Source of the DNA: Candidatus Kuenenia stuttgartensis
GTDB lineage: Bacteria; Planctomycetota; Planctomycetia; Isosphaerales; Isosphaeraceae
Direction of reading: 5' to 3'
Assembly: GCA_945872325.1 (NCBI GenBank)
Contig: CAMBZY010000273.1
Location: 1-5,087, forward strand
Length of the DNA: 5,087 bases
Part shown: one piece after another, positions 1 through 5,087 of the stretch
How positions within the stretch are numbered: position 1 is the stretch's first letter
Layout of the letters: each line of letters opens with the position of its first letter
Position numbers and translations under genes: made by a program
The notes under the pieces: model-generated
Seen by the model: only the letters and a program-made list of their open reading frames with translations
What the model was told of the DNA's origin: nothing
Databases searched by the model: none

Positions 1-816
1 TGCTTCGGCGTGCGGCAACCGTTCGAGAACGACGATTCCAGAGCCTTCACCCAATACCAGTCCTGAGGCTTGACTATCAAATGGCCTGGAAGCCTGGGTG
101 GTTTCGCCCTGCCATTTGGTAATCATGCCGAGAAGGTAGGCGCGAACATAGCTGAGCGGGTGAATCTTTGAATCCGCTCCGCCTGAAATCATCACATCAG
201 CACGACTTCGTTGCAGAATCCGATAGGCTTCACCAATCGCAAGCCCTGACGATGCATCGCCTTCTGTGATCGTATTGGATGGCCCCTGACAATCCGAAAG
301 GATGGAAATGTGGCAGGCCAGCATATTAGGTAGATATTTCAGAAGCCAGATGGGCTGGACAAGTTTGATACCGTCCTGACCCCAGATCTGGTATTGGAAC
401 TTATCGCCCCCGGCATAGGATCGCTCAATCGCTGGCGAGAGTTCCTGAAGGTCCGTGGAAATAATCCCTGCACCAAGATCGATTCCGATCCGGGTGGGAT
501 CCACACCACCATCAGAGAGGCCGGCGTCCTGAAGTGCAACCTGAGCCATGGCAACAGCCAGCTGGATATCGCGAGCCATGTATTTCAGGCTTTTGGCGAG
601 CGATTTTTTGAGACGCGGGATGACGTAATTCTTCGGGTCGAAACCTCGAATTTCACCAACAGCGGGCGTGACCAGGGCGGGCACCGGAAAGCTCTCAATT
701 TGAGATACGCCGGTACGTCCATCACGCAAGGCTGTGGTCAATTCCGCTTGTCCCGTGGCCATCGGGCAACTCACACCCAAGCCCGTTATGACAACTCGTG
801 AAGCGGTCGCATTCAT
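1..816 (-). CDS. FabF-like ketosynthase homologue with Cys-to-Asp active site (partial, chain-length-factor-like)
   Basis: The frame is open from an ATG at 816 to the window edge, giving the first 272 residues; the C-terminal third is missing. The start opens with a typical thiolase-fold strand (RVVITGLGV, residues 7-15). Later landmarks are GPS at about 178-180, the small-residue turn ASSG at 188-191, RPFD at 244-247 and GEGSG at 256-260, matching FabF/KAS II order. Where FabF has its catalytic Cys (TACTSG), this protein reads EGDASSG, so the nucleophile position is Asp187 (codon 256-258). The RDGF that normally follows RPFD is ASGL here (250-253). In known type II systems, Cys-lacking partners (KS-beta or chain length factor) carry Gln here, pair with a Cys-bearing KS and help set chain length. 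I infer a similar non-condensing or decarboxylating role. The active-site His residues lie off the window. It is the last visible gene of the operon, 97 bases after dehydratase 1. Assignment to the KS superfamily is secure; the exact role is not. Confidence 0.9.
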   Translation of the reverse strand, partial: MNATASRVVITGLGVSCPMATGQAELTTALRDGRTGVSQIESFPVPALVTPAVGEIRGFDPKNYVIPRLKKSLAKSLKYMARDIQLAVAMAQVALQDAGLSDGGVDPTRIGIDLGAGIISTDLQELSPAIERSYAGGDKFQYQIWGQDGIKLVQPIWLLKYLPNMLACHISILSDCQGPSNTITEGDASSGLAIGEAYRILQRSRADVMISGGADSKIHPLSYVRAYLLGMITKWQGETTQASRPFDSQASGLVLGEGSGIVVLERLPHAEA

Positions 817-859
817 GCCAAATCAGATTCCAAATGCGGCGTAAAGACACTTCCAATAC

Positions 860-878
860 ATCTTGCGGAATGCAAGAT
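860..878 (-). other. Intercistronic hairpin between dehydratase 1 and the KS-like gene
   Basis: A perfect 7-bp inverted repeat (ATCTTGC / GCAAGAT) encloses a 5-base loop. It sits in the 97-base gap, 44 bases before the KS-like start codon on the minus strand. No T-run follows on the minus strand, so it does not look like an intrinsic terminator. A role in mRNA processing or stability is inference; a 7-bp palindrome can also arise by chance. Confidence 0.4.
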
Positions 879-913
879 CCTCTGGAAAGGGTCGGGCCGG
901 GGCCTAGGGACAC

Positions 914-1420
914 TCAGTTCGGTTTCGCAGGTTCAGCCAGAGAAGCCTGCTGGGCCTTGGCCAGGTCGAGAATGCCAAGAAGTTGTCGGGTAAAGACAAA
1001 GTTCTTAGGGCCAAACAGCTGGTTTGCACGCGAATTGTCCAAGTGTGCAAACACGATCTCGACGTCCGCAAGCAACGTTTCCAAACCATTCACAAACGCC
1101 TTGCATGCCACCACTGCGCCTTCAGCGCGGAGGTCGAGCACCTTGACATCGTAAATCAGTTGGTCACCAGCGCAGGCTACACCATAAAATTCCGCTTTGG
1201 GGATTTTCGCAAGGACCACCTTCTCTTCGAAGTTCTTGGCCTCGCCTACCAAAATCCCGCCAGTTTGCGCCATCCCCTCGATAATCAATGATGCAGGCAT
1301 CACTGGAAAACCTGGGTAATGGTCGTGAAGATGCTCTTCAGCAAGCGTCAAATTTTTGACGGCTCGAGCAAAATCGCCGCTTCGGAATTCGAGGAATTTG
1401 TCGATCCAGATCCAACGCAT
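914..1420 (-). CDS. FabZ-like hotdog 3-hydroxyacyl-ACP dehydratase (dehydratase 1)
   Basis: This 168-residue protein belongs to the FabZ/FabA hotdog-fold family, which dehydrates 3-hydroxyacyl chains on ACP to trans-2-enoyl chains in the cytoplasm. The active-site segment is clear: DHYPGFPVMP places the catalytic His at residue 34, and the following helix (LIIEGMAQTGG) places the catalytic Glu at 48, 14 residues later as in FabZ. The usual MPGVL at the helix entry is MPASL here, so Gly is replaced by Ala at 43. The protein is about 17 residues longer than E. coli FabZ, with a C-terminal extension from about residue 130 ending in an Ala/Lys-rich tail. It starts in the same register as dehydratase 2 (MR, then ID at 6-7, then VKNL at 21-24), so the two look like paralogues. 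A possible Shine-Dalgarno GGAG lies 10 bases upstream of the ATG. It sits between the carrier protein and the KS-like gene. It could also act as an isomerase or a non-catalytic partner. The family call is firm; the substrate is unknown. Confidence 0.93.
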   Translation of the reverse strand: MRWIWIDKFLEFRSGDFARAVKNLTLAEEHLHDHYPGFPVMPASLIIEGMAQTGGILVGEAKNFEEKVVLAKIPKAEFYGVACAGDQLIYDVKVLDLRAEGAVVACKAFVNGLETLLADVEIVFAHLDNSRANQLFGPKNFVFTRQLLGILDLAKAQQASLAEPAKPN

Positions 1421-1439
1421 ACCCCGGGTTCTCCACGCT

Positions 1440-1495
1440 AGTCTTGATTTAGGCGGGATCTAATGACACCCCGCCTCGTCGAATTGACCAAGACT
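1440..1495 (-). other. Nested inverted repeats between ACP and dehydratase 1
   Basis: Two inverted repeats lie one inside the other in the 137-base gap. The outer arms are AGTCTTG at 1440-1446 and CAAGACT at 1489-1495. The inner arms are AGGCGGG at 1451-1457 and CCCGCCT at 1470-1476, around a 12-base loop. Both pairs are perfect over 7 bp and could form one long interrupted stem in the transcript, just upstream of the dehydratase 1 ribosome binding region. No T-tract follows on the minus strand, so a simple terminator is unlikely. A processing, stability or attenuation element is inference. Confidence 0.5.
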
Positions 1496-1557
1496 CAAAC
1501 ATGCTGAGCCATGGGCCATACATCATCTGCTTCGGTTCTCGCCAGACTGGGCGAAAA

Positions 1558-1947
1558 TCACTTGGAAGCGAGTTTGTCAGCAACATACTTGACCAGCATG
1601 TCCACTGTGTACAGGTCGCCAATGTTATCCACAACTGGATTCTTGGCGAATTCCGTCATGTCTGCATAAGGCATGCGTGACTTCAGCTCTTCGATTCCCT
1701 TAACTGTCAGCTTGCCGTCAGCAATCATGCTGGCGTCGCTGGTCAGGTTCTCAGGGAAAAGCTCGCCACGTGGAATCGTAATTCCAAAATTTCTTTCGAG
1801 ACGGAACACGATGTCCAGGAAGTCGATCGACTCTGCTTCAAGATCGCCTTGAAGAGTTGAACCTGGCTCGACTTGTTCTTCGTCCACACCAAGGGCGTCG
1901 ACCAATGTGGATTGAACCTTCTTGAAGATCTCTTCTTGTGTTGCCAT
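1558..1947 (-). CDS. Acyl carrier protein, extended form
   Basis: The first 68 or so residues follow the ACP pattern: helix I (EIFKKVQSTLVDALGV, 6-21), an acidic loop, then DLEAESIDFLDIVFRLE with the phosphopantetheine serine at residue 40. The motif is ESID where common ACPs have DSLD. The end (TVDMLVKYVADKL, 114-126) matches the last ACP helix. Between them lie about 45 extra residues (roughly 68-112) absent from standard ACPs, which explains the length of 129 against 75-85. The ATG at 1947 is supported by AGAGG six bases upstream. After 4'-phosphopantetheine is attached by a holo-ACP synthase, the protein would carry growing acyl chains as a thioester and present them to the flanking dehydratases and ketosynthase. 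Its place between two dehydratase genes suggests a carrier dedicated to this pathway rather than the housekeeping AcpP. The ACP call is strong; what the insertion does is unknown. Confidence 0.93.
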   Translation of the reverse strand: MATQEEIFKKVQSTLVDALGVDEEQVEPGSTLQGDLEAESIDFLDIVFRLERNFGITIPRGELFPENLTSDASMIADGKLTVKGIEELKSRMPYADMTEFAKNPVVDNIGDLYTVDMLVKYVADKLASK

Positions 1948-2043
1948 ATCGCACCTCTCAGGTTAGATGTTTATCCTCGACTGCCGGGTAACAGCCCCAC
2001 CATGAGGCCCAACCACTCGGCCAATCTTTCCATTCACCCATGT

Positions 2044-2079
2044 GATCAGATTCTGATATCATATCATGATATTCTGATC
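2044..2079 (-). promoter_or_regulatory. AT-rich palindrome upstream of ACP, possible operator or internal promoter
   Basis: GATCAGA (2044-2050) and TCTGATC (2073-2079) form perfect 7-bp arms. Inside, ATATCA (2056-2061) pairs with TGATAT (2067-2072) around a 5-base loop, leaving a 5-base bulge on one side. ATTCTGAT also occurs as a direct repeat at 2050-2057 and 2071-2078, exactly 21 bases apart, about two DNA turns. On the minus strand TATGAT (2063-2058) resembles a -10 box, but no good -35 is seen. The site is about 100 bases upstream of the ACP start, in the largest gap of the operon. A dimeric repressor site or an internal ACP promoter is inference; an mRNA hairpin is the alternative. Confidence 0.4.
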
Positions 2080-2154
2080 TGCGGTGAAAATTTGCCGATT
2101 CCACAAAATATGATAGCCAAGCCGATTTTCTGCAAGCTCAGCTTTCATAATTCT

Positions 2155-2691
2155 TCACACTTTTGCTGCTGCTGCACTGTCTTCAGCAGCCTTCATCCTC
2201 GCCTTGGATGCCACGGAACCCATGACCAAGGTAGAGTATAGGTCTCTCAAATGTTCCACCAGGGCCGCATCGGTTGATGCCAGTTGGGGATCCCGGTCGC
2301 GAAGGTTGGTACAAATCAGGCTGAATTTGCCCTGTACCATTACCTGACCGTCGATCACACCCTTGCCCTTCATCGGAATATTGAGCGGGTCGGTCATCGG
2401 GCCAGCCACTTCCACATGAAGTGTGAGCTGCCGACCTGGCTCAACAAAACTTCCGTATTTGATCATCTTTGCAGATTTCAGGAGGATCGTACTGTGTTTG
2501 AAGTCTTCAGTCGATCGAACCAGCCATGCCGCTGACTGAGTCATCGCCTCAAGCATCAATACACCTGGCATCACCGGGAATCCGGGAAAGTGATCCGCCA
2601 AATATTCCTCGGCCAGAGAAAGATTCTTCACAGCCGTAAGACTTTGGCCAGGAACGATTTCCTGAATTCGATCTATCAGTACAAATCGCAT
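2155..2691 (-). CDS. FabZ-like hotdog 3-hydroxyacyl-ACP dehydratase (dehydratase 2)
   Basis: This 178-residue FabZ/FabA-family protein is the first gene of the visible operon. DHFPGFPVMPG gives the catalytic His at residue 34, and the central helix (VLMLEAMTQSAAWL) gives the catalytic Glu at 48, the classical FabZ spacing. Unlike dehydratase 1 it keeps the canonical MPG before the helix, so it is the better candidate for a standard 3-hydroxyacyl-ACP dehydratase. The hotdog core ends at about residue 130 and is followed by a helical extension with an Ala/Lys-rich tail, making it some 27 residues longer than E. coli FabZ. The tail is encoded partly by a short GCA triplet run near 2164-2174. The start aligns with the paralogue (MRFVLID against MRWIWID). 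No convincing Shine-Dalgarno precedes the ATG. It is 207 bases upstream of the ACP and divergent from the plus-strand gene. The substrate is unknown. Confidence 0.94.
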   Translation of the reverse strand: MRFVLIDRIQEIVPGQSLTAVKNLSLAEEYLADHFPGFPVMPGVLMLEAMTQSAAWLVRSTEDFKHSTILLKSAKMIKYGSFVEPGRQLTLHVEVAGPMTDPLNIPMKGKGVIDGQVMVQGKFSLICTNLRDRDPQLASTDAALVEHLRDLYSTLVMGSVASKARMKAAEDSAAAAKV

Positions 2692-2907
2692 CGTCTGGAC
2701 TCAAGTGGGGCAAAATTCGACCTGATTGGTCTGGCCTTCATCGCACGTCTGCTCCAATATACATGATGGAATTGATCGGCGTCACACACTTTCATACCGG
2801 ACCAACTCCCAACACCAAAATCTGGCAGACGCCACTAGAATTCCTTCAAACCACTATGCACAAGCAACTTGAATCTGATCGAACGACGAACCGCAGGAGC
2901 AATACGG
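2692..2907. promoter_or_regulatory. Divergent intergenic region between the operon and the propeller gene
   Basis: These 216 bases must hold the promoters for both directions unless transcription enters from elsewhere. For the minus-strand operon the best candidate is GTGACG (2785-2780), an 18-base spacer and TATATT (2761-2756), leaving about 65 bases of leader; the match to sigma-70 consensus is only moderate. I see no convincing promoter for the plus-strand gene. No RNA gene or coding sequence is evident here. Confidence 0.35.
2895..2899 (+). promoter_or_regulatory. Shine-Dalgarno site fixing the start of the propeller gene
   Basis: AGGAG lies 8 bases before the ATG at 2908, the best ribosome binding match seen in the window. 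It favours that ATG over the in-frame TTG at 2869, which has no comparable site. Confidence 0.75.
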
Positions 2908-4887
2908 ATGTCCGATCAATTCTGCTTTGACCAAAACTTTCTGACCCGCAAAGTCTATCCATTCTGGTCTATCCTTCATATTCGACAATTTCGGCACCTC
3001 TTGGTTTGCCTAATTTCAGTAATTGTCCAAAATTCGCTCAAAGCCGAGATCAAGTGGACCCCAGACGGTCAGTGGCTCGCCTTCCGTCAAGTCACTTCCA
3101 ACCAACCCCTGAAAGTCTTTGAGCCAGGATGGATCTTCAACCCTTCACGTTTTATCGCCGCCAAGCCAGATCCCGATCTCCGTTCGCCTGAGCCTTCTGT
3201 ACAAACCATCTGGGTGGGCCGATCCGACCTGCAAGCCTGGCACAAGATGGCCTCCTCTGAAGTCTTCCTGAGCGATCCCGCATGGTCGCCGGACGGCCGA
3301 TCACTGTTCTATGCTGCCGTAGAAAAGTCTTCTGACAACAAGCTTTACTGGCGTATCCGCCAGGTCAGTTCGTTCAGCAAATCAAAAAATACCGGCCTGA
3401 TCGTCTGGGAGAAACGGCTTCCGGACGACTGGCGGCCAAAGGCTTCCGGAACATTGGCCAGAGCCATCCTCGGCCAACTTCAAGTTGGAACCGACGGCCT
3501 GATGATTTTTGCAGACCCGGTCGCTGAAGAATTATTGCTTTTCAAAGCCGACTCACAAGAAATTGTGACCCGGTTTCCGAACGGACACCTGGCCAAAATC
3601 AGTCCGACTGGTGAATCGGTGGCCTGGCTCAGGTCTGAAATCTGGCCCAGTGCGTTCGCCGAACTGATGATCACAAAAATCAGTGACGCGGTTCATACAA
3701 GCCGGCTCCGAAACGTGATGCCTGACTCGGCCCCGATTTTTTCGGCTGACGGTCAAGCGATCTATATCGCTCGCCACCAAAAACCTCCGGAAGCCTTGAA
3801 CGTCCCGCGCGGATCCGACTGGCCTGAGCTCTGCCGGGTCGAGCTTAAATCTCTCAAAACAGCACGCTACAGCCCACTTGTGGCAACTCCTGTTCTTCCC
3901 TCTGAACGCCTTTCAGGAATATCGTTTACGCTTGATCCCGACGAAGAACTTCTACTCTACTCGCCAGCGATCAGCCCAAGACCGGTCGAGATTGTCTGGT
4001 TTCAGCCCAAAACCGCCGCCACCTACAAACGCTTCCCACCACTCGACTTGAACACACATGTCTCAAATCTCTCCATCTCGGCCGAAGATCGACTCGCTCT
4101 GAGATTTGGGCATCAGGACTTCCCCCTGGAATCCGCAGAACTCCCAGCCGCTCTCTGCGAGCTGATTTCAGAACAGATCCACCCATTCGTCCCAGACGAC
4201 GCAACACGCCAACAGTGGATCGAGTTACTGACCCGAGCCATCGCGAGAATTCTGTACACGGAATTGCCTGCCCCAGAGATGTTGGCAGAGTCACGAATCA
4301 AGAATCGATTTTCTCTGGTTCCGACGATGGACGAAGTGCAGGGGGATGGCCCGGCGAATATCCGGCTCAGACGCGTCGCGAATGTTGGCTTGAGAAGTCT
4401 TGGAATGGATCCCAAGAATATCAAGCCAAATGACTTGGAGAGGCTAAGTGCGTGGCAGATCGAAGCGGCAGCATTATTTTTGAACCTCACAAATCATCAT
4501 AAAGAAGCTCTTGATGCCCTTGAGATGATCCGTCCCACGAGTTTATCCGGACCAGATCGGGCCCGATTGATCGCGATGAAGGCTCAGGAAGAGATTGCCA
4601 CCGGGAACTCGGGGCAGGCGTCGATCATTTTGACGGAGCTGATGCGTTACGAACCAAAAATTCTCGGGACGATCGAGAGCGATGGTGTAGGTGGGCTGCG
4701 TTTAGAGAAAGTCAAACCTGATTCATGGGCGGATTATCTTCAAAAAATGGCAGAGTCGGCCGCCAAACCACCAAGCTCAGCCGAGGGGAAAACGCCCTTG
4801 AATCCACTCGGGCATTTTAACCCGGATGATCCAGAAAACGACCCCGACCTGAAGATGCAACCCCCAATGCCAGAGCGATTTCGATAA
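2908..4887 (+). CDS. Predicted exported WD40/TolB-like beta-propeller protein with helical C-terminus
   Basis: From the ATG at 2908 the product is 659 residues. An in-frame TTG at 2869 would add 13. A long basic N-terminal stretch leads to a hydrophobic segment (LLVCLISVIV, 31-40) and a possible signal peptidase site after SLKA (residue 46), so export or membrane anchoring is likely. The next 350 residues contain repeated PDG-like turns with hydrophobic strands, typical of TolB/PD40 or WD40-like propeller blades: WTPDGQWLAF (50-59), AWSPDGRSLFYA (125-136), ISPTGESVAWL (231-241), IFSADGQAIYIA (277-288) and a weaker one at 341-351. Residues from about 415 to 620 look mostly helical, with a TPR-like pair near 515-585. 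The tail (620-659) is rich in Pro, Asp and Asn and probably disordered. No catalytic motif is visible. The gene is divergent from the acyl-chain operon, so a functional link is unproven. A cell-envelope binding or scaffold role is inference from the fold. Confidence 0.8.
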   Translation: MSDQFCFDQNFLTRKVYPFWSILHIRQFRHLLVCLISVIVQNSLKAEIKWTPDGQWLAFRQVTSNQPLKVFEPGWIFNPSRFIAAKPDPDLRSPEPSVQTIWVGRSDLQAWHKMASSEVFLSDPAWSPDGRSLFYAAVEKSSDNKLYWRIRQVSSFSKSKNTGLIVWEKRLPDDWRPKASGTLARAILGQLQVGTDGLMIFADPVAEELLLFKADSQEIVTRFPNGHLAKISPTGESVAWLRSEIWPSAFAELMITKISDAVHTSRLRNVMPDSAPIFSADGQAIYIARHQKPPEALNVPRGSDWPELCRVELKSLKTARYSPLVATPVLPSERLSGISFTLDPDEELLLYSPAISPRPVEIVWFQPKTAATYKRFPPLDLNTHVSNLSISAEDRLALRFGHQDFPLESAELPAALCELISEQIHPFVPDDATRQQWIELLTRAIARILYTELPAPEMLAESRIKNRFSLVPTMDEVQGDGPANIRLRRVANVGLRSLGMDPKNIKPNDLERLSAWQIEAAALFLNLTNHHKEALDALEMIRPTSLSGPDRARLIAMKAQEEIATGNSGQASIILTELMRYEPKILGTIESDGVGGLRLEKVKPDSWADYLQKMAESAAKPPSSAEGKTPLNPLGHFNPDDPENDPDLKMQPPMPERFR

Positions 4888-4951
4888 AGCGTAAAGCGAG
4901 AACAGGCAGGCCAAATCAGAGCCATTTCAAGCCTGATAAATGGGGTGATTT

Positions 4952-5087
4952 GCTAGCCCCGGTTTGATTTGATTTCGATTTGGATTTGGATTTACCTAGC
5001 CGGTCTTGGCGCTAGCCCCGGTTCGATTCGATTTCGATTTGGATTTGGATTTACCTAGCCGGTCTTGGCGCTAGCCCCGGTTCGATT
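4952..5087. repeat. 59-bp tandem repeat, at least 2.3 copies, running off the window
   Basis: Copy 1 (4952-5010) and copy 2 (5011-5069) are each 59 bases and differ at two positions, both T in copy 1 and C in copy 2, in the segment after GCTAGCCCCGG. Copy 3 begins at 5070 and matches copy 2 over its 18 visible bases. Each unit has a GC-rich part (GCTAGCCCCGG), an internal run of degenerate GATTT/GATTC steps, and CCTAGCCGGTCTTGGC at the end. CTAGC and GCTAG (4996-5000, 5011-5015) can pair across the unit junction. The period is not a multiple of 3 and the copies contain stops, so it is non-coding. It begins 65 bases after the propeller gene stop; the bases between hold nothing I recognise. Confidence 0.95.

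Noticed and set aside
1..816. Calling the left-edge gene a standard FabF (KAS II) condensing enzyme
   Set aside because: The nucleophilic Cys is replaced by Asp and the RDGF stretch after RPFD is missing, so normal condensation activity cannot be claimed.
394..1154. Plus-strand open frames of 135 and 118 codons (394-801, 798-1154)
   Set aside because: They lie antisense to the KS-like and dehydratase 1 genes, have no family resemblance and are explained by codon bias on the other strand.
2676..2741. Short upstream open frame of 21 codons overlapping the dehydratase 2 start
   Set aside because: It is out of frame, short and without a ribosome binding site or recognisable leader peptide pattern; chance is the simplest explanation.
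2869..2907. TTG at 2869 as start of the propeller gene
   Set aside because: It adds 13 residues with no ribosome binding site, while ATG at 2908 has AGGAG at ideal spacing.
3971..4490. Minus-strand open frames inside the propeller gene
   Set aside because: They overlap a long, motif-bearing plus-strand gene and show no recognisable domain or ribosome binding site.
4888..4951. Intrinsic terminator after the propeller gene
   Set aside because: Only weak short inverted repeats (for example CCATTT with AAATGG) are present and no T-run follows.
4952..5087. CRISPR array
   Set aside because: The whole 59-base unit repeats back to back with no unique spacers, and no cas gene is present.

Overview
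The window holds one lipid or polyketide biosynthesis operon on the minus strand, cut by the left edge, and one divergent gene on the plus strand for a predicted exported beta-propeller protein. Planctomycetota is my best guess for the source. Reasons: paired FabZ-like dehydratases around an oversized acyl carrier protein and a FabF-like protein, an arrangement I associate with planctomycete and anammox genomes; wide gaps between co-directional genes; variable Shine-Dalgarno use; and a middling GC content. This is inference from style and gene content, not from a taxonomic marker.

Minus strand, in transcription order from right to left: dehydratase 2 (2691-2155), acyl carrier protein (1947-1558), dehydratase 1 (1420-914), and a ketosynthase-like protein (816 to beyond base 1). 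Both dehydratases keep the His and Glu of the hotdog-fold FabZ active site. The carrier keeps the serine for phosphopantetheine but has about 45 extra residues before its last helix. The ketosynthase-like protein has Asp where FabF has its nucleophilic Cys. It therefore resembles a chain-length-factor (KS-beta) subunit more than a condensing enzyme. Together they look like the core of a dedicated type II fatty acid or polyketide system. It would need a Cys-containing ketosynthase partner and a ketoreductase from outside the window, perhaps just past the left edge.

The gaps between these genes are 97, 137 and 207 bases. Each contains an inverted repeat: a simple hairpin at 860-878, nested arms at 1440-1495, and an AT-rich bulged palindrome at 2044-2079 that also carries a 21-base-spaced direct repeat. 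None looks like a classical terminator.

Bases 2692-2907 separate the operon from the plus-strand gene (2908-4887), which has a strong ribosome binding site, a predicted signal peptide, repeated PDG-type propeller motifs and a helical C-terminal part. From 4952 to the right edge runs a 59-bp tandem repeat that continues out of the window.
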